Positions 17,277-26,600 of a DNA stretch of 64,000 nucleotides are shown here, piece by piece. A program made the translations under genes and the position numbers. The stretch spans positions 199,956 to 263,955 of the forward strand of contig NZ_BLJO01000007.1 of the NCBI RefSeq assembly GCF_009932555.1, read 5' to 3'. Each line of letters starts with the position of its first letter. Position 1 is the first letter of the stretch. Source of the DNA: Steroidobacter agaridevorans (GTDB taxonomy: Bacteria > Pseudomonadota > Gammaproteobacteria > Steroidobacterales > Steroidobacteraceae). The notes under the pieces are model-generated. The model did not search any database. It was not told where the DNA came from and was given only the letters and a program-made list of their open reading frames with translations.

Positions 17277-18241
17277 GCTCGCTGCGCCTGTCAGTGGACA
17301 AAGATTCGCGCGCCATCGCGCTCGCGCTGGTGCTGCTGTTGGCTGCGATCGTCATCCCACCCGTCGACCTGCCGCACGACACCTACGATTACCTGCTGGT
17401 CTTCGACATCAGCCAGAGCATGAACGTCGAGGATTACGAACTTGATGGACCGCCGGTCAGCCGCTTGGCCTTTGCACACGAGTCCGCTCGCCGCATGTTG
17501 CGAGAAATGCCGTGCGGCTCGCGTGTCGGTTGGGCTGCATTCACCGGATACCGAACCATCCCGCTGCTGGCGCCCGTCGAAGTCTGCGCCTACTACAACG
17601 ACTTGCTCGCTTCGCTCGATCAGATCGATGCCCGCATGCGCTGGTCCAATGCAAGCGAGATCACCAAGGGCGTTTATTGGTCGGTGCTGGCGGCGCAGGA
17701 AACAACACTGCCTGCCGGGGCTCACCCCGACATCGTCTTCATCAGCGACGGCCAGGAGGCGCCGCTGCTCGATCCGGCTTATCCGCCCCGCGTCCTCGAC
17801 GATCTGCAGAAACATTCGATCCGCGGCTGGCTCATTGGCGCGGGCAGCGACGTCCCCAGCCCGATCCCGAGAATCGATGAGGAAGGACATCGACAGGGTT
17901 TCTGGCGCGCCGACGAGGTCATTCAGCCGACCGCCTTTGGCGATGACAACGCACCTGCCATCGAACATCTGTCCGGACTTCGCGAGCCGCATCTAAGAGC
18001 CCTCGCGGATCAGGTCGGATTCAACTACGCGCGCTTGACGGGCCCCGAATCGCTGAGTGAGATCTTGCGCGATCAGCGCTACGCACGGCGACGGCCAACG
18101 CCGACCGATCTATTCTGGCTGCCTGCGGCCATCGCAGTGCTGTTGCTCGCGATGCGCTTTCGGCCGGATTCTCTAGTCCCGCTCTCCAGCCGTCGACAAA
18201 GGTCTACCGTGACCTTTACGGCATCGCGCCAGGAAACTTGA
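17273..18241 (+). CDS. mxaL: vWA-domain protein (MxaL-like)
   Basis: ATGA overlap with the TPR gene. The 322-residue product has an N-terminal helix (ALALVLLLAAIVIPPV), a vWA domain with MIDAS DISQSMNVEDY, and a C-terminal helix (LFWLPAAIAVLLLAM). The phrase D-I-x-Q-S-M-N-V-x-D-Y is characteristic of MxaL. It is the last gene of the module and faces a convergent sigma-factor gene. All five junctions of the module are overlaps or 2-bp gaps, so it is surely one transcript. No PQQ dehydrogenase, MxaJ or cytochrome cL gene adjoins it. Confidence 0.8.
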   Translation: MSSLRLSVDKDSRAIALALVLLLAAIVIPPVDLPHDTYDYLLVFDISQSMNVEDYELDGPPVSRLAFAHESARRMLREMPCGSRVGWAAFTGYRTIPLLAPVEVCAYYNDLLASLDQIDARMRWSNASEITKGVYWSVLAAQETTLPAGAHPDIVFISDGQEAPLLDPAYPPRVLDDLQKHSIRGWLIGAGSDVPSPIPRIDEEGHRQGFWRADEVIQPTAFGDDNAPAIEHLSGLREPHLRALADQVGFNYARLTGPESLSEILRDQRYARRRPTPTDLFWLPAAIAVLLLAMRFRPDSLVPLSSRRQRSTVTFTASRQET

Positions 18242-18248
18242 TCGGCCG

Positions 18249-18271
18249 GGGATAGGTCAAGGACCGATCCC
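18249..18271. terminator. Hairpin between mxaL-like and convergent sigma gene
   Basis: GGGAT-A-GGTC pairs with GACC-G-ATCCC across an AAG loop (stem of 5+4 bp around one mismatch). It lies in the 39-bp gap between two convergent stops, so it is probably a bidirectional terminator. Confidence 0.5.
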
Positions 18272-18280
18272 GTAATAAGC

Positions 18281-18955
18281 CTACAAACGAGCGAAGACTC
18301 GGGCGATCACACCGTCGCAATGCTCGCCGCCGAACTCGAACAGATCGCGCTCGGCCAGATCGATTTCCTGCGCCAACGATTCGCGCAGCAGGCTCCGTGC
18401 ACGGAAGTGGCGGCTGCGCACGGTGTCTTCGGGAATGCCGAGAATCTGTGCCGTGTCCTGAACACTGAGCTCTTCGACGGAGCGCATCACGAAGACCAAC
18501 CGGAACGGCTCCGGCAGCTCGTCGAGTTTGTGTTCGAGCAGATCCCGAATCTGCGCACGACCGGTAGCCTGGTCGGGCCGCTCCGAATCCTGTGCGGCCA
18601 CGGTATCGACGTCGGGACGGTTGGTTGAGCTGACCATGGGAATCACGTTCTGGCGGCGGTGTTGACGACGCAAGCGGCCCGAGCATTCATTCAGAACCAG
18701 ACGCGACAGCCAGGTGGACAGCGCCGCGTCACCGCGGAATTGCCGCAACGACTGATAGGCAGATAAATACGCATCCTGCAGCACATCGTCAGCTTCGGCG
18801 GGATCCTTGAGCACGGCCCTCGCGAGACGATAGAGACGACGGTTGTAGCGACGCATCAACCGCTCGAAGGCGACATGGTCGCCTCCAGCGATCCGGCGCG
18901 CCATCGACAGGTCATCCTCTTCCGTCGGCAGCAAGGGTGCGATATCGGTCGTCAT
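18281..18955 (-). CDS. ECF sigma-70 factor
   Basis: Start chosen at ATG 18955, 4 bp after the upstream gene's stop; the longer frame overlaps that gene. The 224-residue product has region 2 (FERLMRRYNRRLYRLARAVL, DVLQDAYLSAYQSL, ALSTWLSRLVLNEC) and region 4 (ELPEPFRLVFVMRSVEELS, QILGIPEDTVRSRHFRARSLLRE). It directs RNA polymerase to stress or envelope promoters. It is co-transcribed with an exported DUF4142 protein; no anti-sigma factor is adjacent. The C-terminal DLFEFGGEHCDGVIARV extension is also found in related factors. Confidence 0.93.
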   Translation of the reverse strand: MTTDIAPLLPTEEDDLSMARRIAGGDHVAFERLMRRYNRRLYRLARAVLKDPAEADDVLQDAYLSAYQSLRQFRGDAALSTWLSRLVLNECSGRLRRQHRRQNVIPMVSSTNRPDVDTVAAQDSERPDQATGRAQIRDLLEHKLDELPEPFRLVFVMRSVEELSVQDTAQILGIPEDTVRSRHFRARSLLRESLAQEIDLAERDLFEFGGEHCDGVIARVFARL

Positions 18956-18959
18956 GGGA

Positions 18960-19493
18960 TCAGCTACCGGTCTTACCCAATGAAGCCTGCAAGTGCCTGG
19001 CATGTTCCCGATGCGCGACGAACGCCGGACGCACCTTGACCAGCAGCGCTTTCAACTCGGCATTCTGCGCGCTGGGAATCAGCGTCTGGTCGAGCGCGTC
19101 CAGCACGGCCTGATGATAAGTGACTTCATGATCGATGTAGGCTTTATCGAACGCCGCGCCACTCAGCTTTTTCAGCGCCGCCAGGTTGGCATCGCCGCCC
19201 TTCTGCAAGCTCTTGCTGGTGTCGTTCGACTCCGGCGTGACGTGCAGTTTCTCGACCAGGTCCACGGCGGATTGGTTGACGCCGCTATGGTCCATGACCA
19301 TGCGTTGCGCAAAGGCTTTGACGTCCTTGGATTGCGTGCGCGATTCCGCCAGCTTGCCAGCGTCGATATCGACCTGGTTCGCCGTAACCACGATGTCGGC
19401 AATCTGCGCATCCGTGGGGCCGGCATTCGCCGCTCCAGCGTCGACTGCAGCCAGCGCAAGCGCCGCACCGAACGCGGTAAGCCACTTGTTCAT
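18960..19493 (-). CDS. Exported DUF4142 protein
   Basis: Start chosen at ATG 19493 with GGAG 7 bp before it; the longer frame lacks support. The 177-residue product has a signal peptide ending AGAANAG and an all-helical ferritin-like DUF4142 domain (VVTANQVDIDAGKLAESR, VKAFAQRMVMDHSGVNQ, FDKAYIDHEVTYHQAVLDALDQ, FVAHREHARHLQ). The His/Asp pattern resembles metal- or stress-related periplasmic bundles. The function is not established. It precedes the ECF sigma gene, suggesting stress control. Confidence 0.85.
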   Translation of the reverse strand: MNKWLTAFGAALALAAVDAGAANAGPTDAQIADIVVTANQVDIDAGKLAESRTQSKDVKAFAQRMVMDHSGVNQSAVDLVEKLHVTPESNDTSKSLQKGGDANLAALKKLSGAAFDKAYIDHEVTYHQAVLDALDQTLIPSAQNAELKALLVKVRPAFVAHREHARHLQASLGKTGS

Positions 19494-19567
19494 TTCATCG
19501 CTCCTGAGTTGAGGGGCCGTACATGACATTCGATGTCACGAGTCGGCGCCCCGTTCCCGCGAAGCCT

Positions 19568-20329
19568 TCACAGCTGAATCAGCTCACGAACCCGCTTCGA
19601 CTGGCGCTCGCTGACTTGAATCTCGCTGTGCTGAGCATCCTTCATCGTGAGCAGCAACGATCCTTTGAACATCGGGCTGATGGTTGCAACCCGGTCGAGA
19701 TTGGCGATGATCGAGCGGTGCGCGCGAAAGAACGGCGGGCTCGACAACCTCGCTTCGAGGTCGCCGATGGCATAGTGGGTGCGATACCAGGCGTCGCAGG
19801 TCTTCACCTTCGTGACGCCGTCTTCGACACGGAAGAAGCAGACCTCAGCCAGTGGGATCAGCAGGTAGCGATCGCGCTGAATGGCCAGCACGTGCTGCAA
19901 CGGCTGAGATCGTGAGCGCGCGACGGTGCTGGCTCGAATGACCTCTTGCGCGACTTCGGCCGGCTTCGGAACGAGTTGTTCGAGCCGCGCTACGACAGCC
20001 TGCAGGCGCGATAGTGTGACCGGCTTGAGCAGATACGCCACCGCGTTGGCTTCGAACGCAGCCAAAGCATACTCGTCATACGCAGTCACGAACACGATCA
20101 GCGGCAATTCTTCCGGCGGCAACGCCTGAACTACTTCGAACCCATTCAGGCCCGGCATCTGCACGTCGAGGAACACCACCTGCGGCCGGGAACGCTGGAT
20201 GGTCTCCAGAGCGGCGAGACCATCATGGGCCTCCGCTTCGATCACGATGCTGGGATACGTAGCCAGCAGCTTGCGCAAACGCGACCGCGCAGCCGCTTCG
20301 TCGTCGGCGATGAGCGCTCTAATTTCCAT
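19568..20329 (-). CDS. LytTR-family response regulator
   Basis: The 253-residue product has a receiver domain (acidic pair Asp9-Asp10, phospho-acceptor Asp55 in VVFLDVQMPG, FVTAYDEYAL, LLKPV) and a C-terminal LytTR DNA-binding domain (about 150-253: LIPLAEVCFFRVEDG, FFRAHRSIIANLDRV, ERQSKRVRELI). It binds DNA as a transcription factor. Its start overlaps the kinase gene's end by 11 bp, so the two form a two-component system. Confidence 0.93.
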   Translation of the reverse strand: MEIRALIADDEAAARSRLRKLLATYPSIVIEAEAHDGLAALETIQRSRPQVVFLDVQMPGLNGFEVVQALPPEELPLIVFVTAYDEYALAAFEANAVAYLLKPVTLSRLQAVVARLEQLVPKPAEVAQEVIRASTVARSRSQPLQHVLAIQRDRYLLIPLAEVCFFRVEDGVTKVKTCDAWYRTHYAIGDLEARLSSPPFFRAHRSIIANLDRVATISPMFKGSLLLTMKDAQHSEIQVSERQSKRVRELIQL

Positions 20330-22175
20330 GCAGTGGCACCAAAACAGTCACTGACGTTCCGCGTCCGTCGGGTCGGCTGCCAATCGCGAATCTCGCGGCC
20401 TGCGCATACAGCGCATGCAGGCGCTCTGTCACATTCCGCAGGCCGACACCCGGCTTATCCTGGAAGCCCGGCCGCAATCCCACGCCATCGTCATCCACTT
20501 GCAGTCGCAAGTAGTCGCCCTCACGTTTCGCGGCAACGCTGATGCAGCCGCCTTCGCGCAGCGGCGCGAGCCCGTGCCTGATCGCATTCTCGAGTAACGG
20601 CTGGAGCAGCAACGAAGGCACCGATTCATTGCCGCAAGCATCGCCGCGTGAGAGTTGAACTCGCAGGCGGTCGCCAAACCGTTCCTGCTCGATGTCCAAA
20701 TAGTGGCGGGCAAACTCGAGCTCGTCATCCAATGTCGACAGCTCCCGCGCATGCCGCGATAGCGCGTACCGGAAACATTCGGCGAGACGTTCCGTCATGC
20801 GTTCGGCTTGCTGTGGCCGGGAACCGATGAGATCGGCGATGGTGTTGAGTGTATTGAACAGAAAGTGTGGATCCACCTGCGTCCGCAGCGCCTTCAGCTC
20901 AGCCTCCGTCAACAGCCGCTTGAGCCGCTCCTCTCGTACGTGCAGGGCGCGCTGCTCCTGCTCGAAGTAGATCGCATCCAAGCGGCGACTCACGTGCGCG
21001 CCTATAGCATTCAGGAACCCGAGCTCCTCCGCCATCAAGGTCCGCGCCTGATGGCTGGCCGAGACTTCGAGGCGATAACCCGGACGATTGTCTGTTTCAA
21101 CCGAGATCGATGCGAGAGCGGTCGTCGAGGTTGTGGCCACATCGCCGGCCGGAATCCATCGCGCACCGACCCGCAGCGTGGATCGCACAGCGAGCAACGC
21201 GGCGTCGAACAGCTGTTCCTGGTCGTAGACGCGCCGAACTGACTCTTCGAAAAGATTCGCAGCGGCGAGGTAATCGGCGCGATTCAGGTAAACGCGATCG
21301 ACCAGAAAGTTCAGTGCGCGAATCAGGAACGGTGCACTCAGCATAAAAGCGGCACAGCCCAGCGTCGTCACGACGACCGCGAATCCTGGCGGCACATTGA
21401 ACACGAACGCACTGGCCAACGTCGCGATCGACACGCTCGTGAGCAGCCAGAGGCTGCGCTTGAGGACGACATCGGCGTAATGAGTCTGGGCCAGTGAGAC
21501 TGCAATGAGTATCGACCAGGGAATGGCCCAGTGCTCGCCGATCAAACTCAGCGCGGCATGCAGGCCGGTGGGCAGCCACGAGCTCCGCAGGGTCAGCAAC
21601 GCCGCGCCTACTTGCAAGACAGCGAGCAGGAACGCGCCGCGTCCAAACCACCGCGACGTCGATCCTGCCGGCGCGATCTCATGTCGGCCGACGCGATAGA
21701 GCATCAGCGCGATGGCGGTCACGATCAGGGCGACATAGAGCGATGCCTCCGGATACCAGCTGGCGTCGAGCTCGAGCGCCTGAGTCGCTCCGACCCATGC
21801 GAACAGGCTCAGGTTCAGGATCGATGCGACGCCGGTGAACCCTAAAAACGCGCGAGCCAGGCGGCTCGTCATTCCAAGCCGTGCCTGCAGGAGACGGCCG
21901 ATCGCGATCGGACCGAGTATCGTGCAACTCCATGCCAACGTCTCGGCCAGGCGGACGCTGCTCGCCTCCTCATCCAGCCCCGCGAGCTGCAGCGTGTATC
22001 GCAAGAATCTACCGAGCGTCCAGATGAATCCGACGACCCACAGCAGCTGATAGCCGCTGGGGCCGCCGGTGGCGCGATCGACTCGGAATTGCATGAGCCC
22101 CAACGATGCGCAGAGCGCCGCGCCCGTTGCCATTCCGATGGCCTGAAGCGCGGAATAAGTGAGCTCATTCTCCAT
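20319..22175 (-). CDS. LytS-type sensor histidine kinase (His_kinase/HATPase)
   Basis: The 618-residue kinase has about eight hydrophobic helices in its first 290 residues (7TM-like sensor), a GAF-like stretch (about 300-400), the LytS-type phospho-acceptor His437 in QVDPHFLFNTLNTIADL, and an ATP-binding domain with ENAIRHGL and DDDGVGLRPG. It phosphorylates the LytTR regulator encoded next. It starts 1 bp after the stop of a TPR/haem protein gene, which may be its sensory partner. Confidence 0.92.
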   Translation of the reverse strand: MENELTYSALQAIGMATGAALCASLGLMQFRVDRATGGPSGYQLLWVVGFIWTLGRFLRYTLQLAGLDEEASSVRLAETLAWSCTILGPIAIGRLLQARLGMTSRLARAFLGFTGVASILNLSLFAWVGATQALELDASWYPEASLYVALIVTAIALMLYRVGRHEIAPAGSTSRWFGRGAFLLAVLQVGAALLTLRSSWLPTGLHAALSLIGEHWAIPWSILIAVSLAQTHYADVVLKRSLWLLTSVSIATLASAFVFNVPPGFAVVVTTLGCAAFMLSAPFLIRALNFLVDRVYLNRADYLAAANLFEESVRRVYDQEQLFDAALLAVRSTLRVGARWIPAGDVATTSTTALASISVETDNRPGYRLEVSASHQARTLMAEELGFLNAIGAHVSRRLDAIYFEQEQRALHVREERLKRLLTEAELKALRTQVDPHFLFNTLNTIADLIGSRPQQAERMTERLAECFRYALSRHARELSTLDDELEFARHYLDIEQERFGDRLRVQLSRGDACGNESVPSLLLQPLLENAIRHGLAPLREGGCISVAAKREGDYLRLQVDDDGVGLRPGFQDKPGVGLRNVTERLHALYAQAARFAIGSRPDGRGTSVTVLVPLHGN

Positions 22176-22176
22176 A

Positions 22177-22992
22177 TCAGTTATCGACGCCGGGCGCGTG
22201 ACACATCACGCATCTGGAACCGGTGCCCGCGCGTACCTGGGCAATTGCAGCAGGCGATACTGCCGCGCCTTTCTTCAGATCTTCCAGCCGTGCTCGTGAC
22301 TGTTCCGCCGCGAAGCTCGAGGCGCCTGTCACTTGTTTGTACTCCCGTCTCGCGTTTTCGAGCTGGCCTGTTTCCGCATAGACGTCTCCAAGCAGTACAT
22401 GCAGAACATCCTCGGGTCGCCGGCGCGTCGTAGCGTCCATCACAAACTTTAAATCCGCCGTGACGGCTGCGGTATCACGCAAGCCGATCGGCAAATGAAT
22501 GATGGTAAACCCGCGCGTCAACCGAACGGGGGTCGACTTGGGCGCCTCACGAACCGCGGAGTTCATCTCCTCGATCGCGGACTTGAGCGCCGACGGATCC
22601 TGCTTTAGCGAGGCAATCGACATTCTCGCCATGCCATGACTGGCCAATAGCAGCGCATTCTTCTTATCCAGTGCGAGCGCGCGTGCGTAGGCGTCGCGTG
22701 CGCGTTCCCCCACTCCGATGAGCAGATCAGGCTCCGACTGCGACTGATACAACAAGCCCTGCTGTGACATATAGGCGTTGCCGAGCGCTTCCCACAGATC
22801 CGCATTGTTGGGCGCTTGCGCGACCGCAGTTTCGAGATCCTTCACCAGCGGATCGACCGACTGCAGATTCCCCTGTCGGAACTGCAATTGCAACTGCCGG
22901 GCCCGGGCCAGCACTTCGGCCTCTCGATCCGGTGACGCGAGCGCGCCGACAGCGAGACAAACGAGCGTAAGAGTTCCGATCGACCTGCGCAT
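22177..22992 (-). CDS. Exported TPR protein with C-terminal single haem-c motif
   Basis: The 271-residue product has a signal peptide (LTLVCLAVGALASP), TPR-like helices (DLWEALGNAYMSQQGLL, ARDAYARALALDKKNALLLASHG, HVLLGDVYAETGQLENARREY) and, only 7 residues from the end, a CxxCH site (Cys261, Cys264, His265). That places a haem-binding cysteine pair on a disordered tail after a scaffold. It is 1 bp from the LytS-type kinase gene in one operon, so it may report redox or a ligand to that kinase (inference). Whether haem is attached is untested. Confidence 0.8.
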   Translation of the reverse strand: MRRSIGTLTLVCLAVGALASPDREAEVLARARQLQLQFRQGNLQSVDPLVKDLETAVAQAPNNADLWEALGNAYMSQQGLLYQSQSEPDLLIGVGERARDAYARALALDKKNALLLASHGMARMSIASLKQDPSALKSAIEEMNSAVREAPKSTPVRLTRGFTIIHLPIGLRDTAAVTADLKFVMDATTRRRPEDVLHVLLGDVYAETGQLENARREYKQVTGASSFAAEQSRARLEDLKKGAAVSPAAIAQVRAGTGSRCVMCHAPGVDN

Positions 22993-23231
22993 GAAGGGTC
23001 CCTCTGGGTGAGTTTTCGATGCAGGTCGTAACTTTGAGCGCGGTCCCGCTCGTAGACGATTGCTTTCGATCCAGCGCGGGCGATCCGTGTACGAGCGCGG
23101 TCAGGCAGGTGCGAGCGCCCGTGAAAGAGCGGCCGTTGCGGGATTCACGCAGTTATCACGGCCGGAATCACGCCTTTCGAACGGGCAGATCCGACATTAC
23201 GCGGGCCATCCCAACTTCAGGAGATCTCATC

Positions 23232-23582
23232 ATGACGCGCCTACTGGGCCCGGCTTCGGCCGCGTTATTGTTTCTTGCCGTCAATCCCGCGCAGGCCTGG
23301 CAATCGTCGCCAGAGAGGCAGTTGGTAAGAACGGAGCGCGTCACGTACGCGGACCTCGATCTTTCCCGGCAGGCGGATGCCCAGATTCTGCTCGGCCGGA
23401 TAAAGAAGGCCGCTTACCGCGCATGCGGCGGCGATCCGCGACGGCATCCCGCCCATACCTTGATGCCTCGCCGTACTGAAATGGCGTTCAAGGACTGCCG
23501 CCAGGATGCGATCGCGCGCGCCCTCGGTTCCATCGATGCGCCGGTCTTGGCACAGGCTCGTGTGCAGCCTGCCGGAAAATAA
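23232..23582 (+). CDS. UrcA family protein, exported
   Basis: Start chosen at ATG 23232, preceded by AGGAG and followed by a signal peptide (ASAALLFLAVNPAQAW). The 116-residue product has the UrcA pattern: VTYADLDLSRQADAQILLGRIKKAAYRACGG in its middle (shown only in part), then FKDCRQDAIARAL. Two cysteines probably form a disulphide. UrcA proteins are small exported proteins of unknown function common in sphingomonads and relatives. It is divergent from the TPR-kinase operon. Confidence 0.85.
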   Translation: MTRLLGPASAALLFLAVNPAQAWQSSPERQLVRTERVTYADLDLSRQADAQILLGRIKKAAYRACGGDPRRHPAHTLMPRRTEMAFKDCRQDAIARALGSIDAPVLAQARVQPAGK

Positions 23583-23593
23583 AGCAGACGGGA

Positions 23594-23620
23594 CGGCAGC
23601 CGTTATGCCTATGGCTGCCG
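23594..23620. terminator. Hairpin between UrcA and helicase-nuclease genes
   Basis: An 8-bp stem (CGGCAGCC with GGCTGCCG) and 11-base loop sits across the 26-bp gap between two convergent stops, overlapping the end of the helicase gene. It is probably a bidirectional terminator. Confidence 0.45.
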
Positions 23621-26600
23621 CCCGAACTTCCGGCGAGGTTTGGCCGTCTTCTTGGGCGCCGATTCCGCGGGCTCATCCTCCGCCGCGGCTGGCGCCGATG
23701 GAGGTGCAGCCAGGACCGGCCGGCCCATCATTTCCTGGAGCTCTTCAACCAGCGACTTCGCCGGCGCCTCTTCGACCGGGGCGATCGTTATTTCTTCCGG
23801 ACCGATCGGCTTGATGCCGAGCTCCGTCAGACGATCGAACACGCGACGTAACGCTGCGTCCGGATCTCGATAGAACGCGCTGGCACGGATGCGCACGAAC
23901 TCCCAGCCCAAGCGCTCGAGAACGGCTTGGCGCGCGATGTCCTCACCGAGGCTCTCGGGCGTGCGATAACGGTCGCCGTCGCACTCCACTGCCAGTCGCT
24001 TGTCGTCGCTCTCGACCACCATGTCGATGCGGAAGTGACCGATGCTCATCTGCTGCTTGACGCGATAGCCGGCGGCAGTCAGACGCTTCGCCACTTCGCG
24101 CTCGAGCGGCGACTCCGGCTCCAGGCGCTCGCGCTCGGCGCCCGGCGGAGCCAGATTCGGCTGTTGCACGTGCTGGAGCAGCTGAAAACGCAGGTCGTCG
24201 ATCTTCAAGTCATGCTCGGCATCGAACGAATACACGACCCACAACTGGTCTCGCGCGCGGCTCGCGGCGACGTTGTAACGTTTCTTGACCAGCTCGTACG
24301 CGCCTTCTCGCACCGTACGCAGAGCCGACTCCTCCGGCGCGCTATCTACGAGCGACAACAAGATGATGTCGCGCTCGTCGCCTTGGAACTCTGCCGAGAT
24401 GCCGGCGAGGATGCGTCGCTTCTCCAGCTCGACGCTATCGATCCGCTTGTGAAGCAGCGACTGGATCAGCAACGCCTGCTCCTCCTTGAGCATCGAGATC
24501 ACACCGATCGTCTTGCCCTCGTAGGCAGGATGGCGCGTCATCGCCTTGATCAGCGACACGATCGCCTCGGCCTCTCGCTGGTTCACATCGCCTTGCCGCA
24601 CGCCGGCCACGGGATACGGAACGCACGCGGGCTTGATGTGCGTCGAGTTCGCCGCACGCAGCGGCAGGATCTTGCCGTCATAGGACAGCCGGTTGCTGAA
24701 CGCGATGATCTCCGGCACCGAGCGGAAATGTTCGATCAGGCGCACCGCGTCGCCGAACGCCTGCCGTCCGATGTCATAGATGGAAGACATCGCGTCGAAC
24801 AGATGCGCGTTCGGGAAGTCATGCAGCATCGACTTGCGCAGGTTCTCGAGTGCCGTTTGCTCCTTGCCCACGCCCAATGGCGTCACTTGCTCATGGTCGC
24901 CCACGATGACGACTTGCCGCGCCATGTACAGCGGAATGAGCGCATTGAGATCGGCCTGGCTCGCCTCGTCGACGATCACCAGGTCGAAGCGCGTCGCCCG
25001 GGGATCGAACGTTTCGGCGACCATGGAGATCGGCATGATCCACACCGGCACCGCTTCGACGGAATGTTTCATGAGCTTGCGCGCTTCGGTGAGCAGCGTC
25101 TGCCGGCGCTCGGGATGACGCGTCGACATCAAGCGCTTCGCCGTGTCCAGCCAGCCGACCAGCGCTTGCCGGATCGCATTGTTTCCTTGCAGGCGCGCCA
25201 GCTGCTGGCCCCACGCGGTCGCATCGATCAGCTCTTGGGTCACCGGCCGCAAGCGATCGCGAGTGCGGTCGGCTTCGTACTGCAGAGTCTGGGCATCGAG
25301 CCGGTCCAGCTGCACCAGTGCGTCATGCAGCTGACGATAGATCCAGGCCAGCTCCAGATCGCCCGGCGGATGCCCCTTGTCATGCGGCGCCTTGCGATCT
25401 TGCAAGCGATCCGCCCATCGAGGCGCAACGTCACGGAGCCGCGTCAACAACTCATCACGCTCAGCGGTCAGTGGCTTCACGGCCAGCAGGCGTTGCGCGT
25501 ACTCACGAGCCGCTCGAAAGGCACTCGCATCGCGAGCTTCAACGGCTGCGAGCAGCCTCGAGATGCAGCCAGCGCCAACGGAGTTCGGATCGATCTCGCC
25601 GATGCGAGCGGCAAGCTGCTCGAACCACTCGTTGATCTCGCGCTGCTTACGGCGATCCGATTCGATCGCAAGCAGCGGCGGCAGCACCTCCGACGATAGG
25701 CGCTCGACCGTCTGATACTCCGCGAGCGGGCTCGGCTCGCGCGGAATCTGCGCAACCAACTCGTCCAATCGCAGACCTTCGCTGCGCAGGTGCTCGGCCA
25801 GCGAGCCCCACGTGTGGGCATGCCAATCCAGGCAGTGGCGGATCTCGTCGGTGAGCGCACGGCAGGCCAGCTCCGGCTCCGGCCCCATCGACCGAAACAG
25901 CGAATTGATGTGCCCACCGATGAGCGCGTTCCAGGAGTCTTCGATTTCGAGCCGGCGCACTTCCAGGTCGGCCACCATCGCCAACACATGGAAGTGATCG
26001 ATGCGCGACGGCTCCCCCGCCGCGACCGATGCCGCCTTCACGAACTGGCGCCACTCCGAGCGCGTCGCCATCGTTACGAAGCCCAAGCCCCGCCCCGCTT
26101 CCAGGTGTTGCACGATCTCCTGGGCGATGCGTCGCTGCGTTTCCGGCGACATGGACTTGGCCAATTGCGGCCGATGGTGGCGCAACAGCGCGCATTGGGC
26201 ATTCGCCTCGGCCGCTTCTTCGATGCCGTGAATCAATTGTTCCCAAACTTCACGCTGCGTGCCGCCGTTAATGCCGGCGACAATGGCGTACGGTCGCCAC
26301 GCCTGCCGCCGCCGCAGCTCCGAGAATTCCTCCGCCAGCGTGGCGACCAACTCCTGGATCGCAGCGCTGCTGCCGGTTTGTGTCCATCGATGCACGCCAG
26401 CGGACAAGTCCGCCGCTGCGAGCCGTTGATGTTCCGACGCCAGCGATTCGAACTCGCGCTCGGAGGGCAGCTCATCGAGATTGGGTAGCGGCCGACGCGC
26501 ATCCTCCTCTTCATCCGCGGTAAAGGCCGCGCCCAAAGCATATAAACGACCCAGCTCGTTGGAATTGAGGGGCAGCGGCGCCGCCAGCTTGACCGGCCCT

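Noticed and set aside
13000-18241. Bat (aerotolerance) operon
   Set aside because: MoxR, DUF58 and vWA genes are shared, but the MxaA-like third gene and a TPR gene between the two vWA genes fit the mxa order better.
19494-19567. GGAAC element upstream of the DUF4142/sigma operon as an ECF promoter
   Set aside because: No matching -10 element at 16-17 bp spacing was found.
23927-25699. 590-residue open frame antisense to the large helicase
   Set aside because: It runs opposite the helicase core, which has clear motifs on the other strand; long antisense frames are expected in GC-rich DNA.
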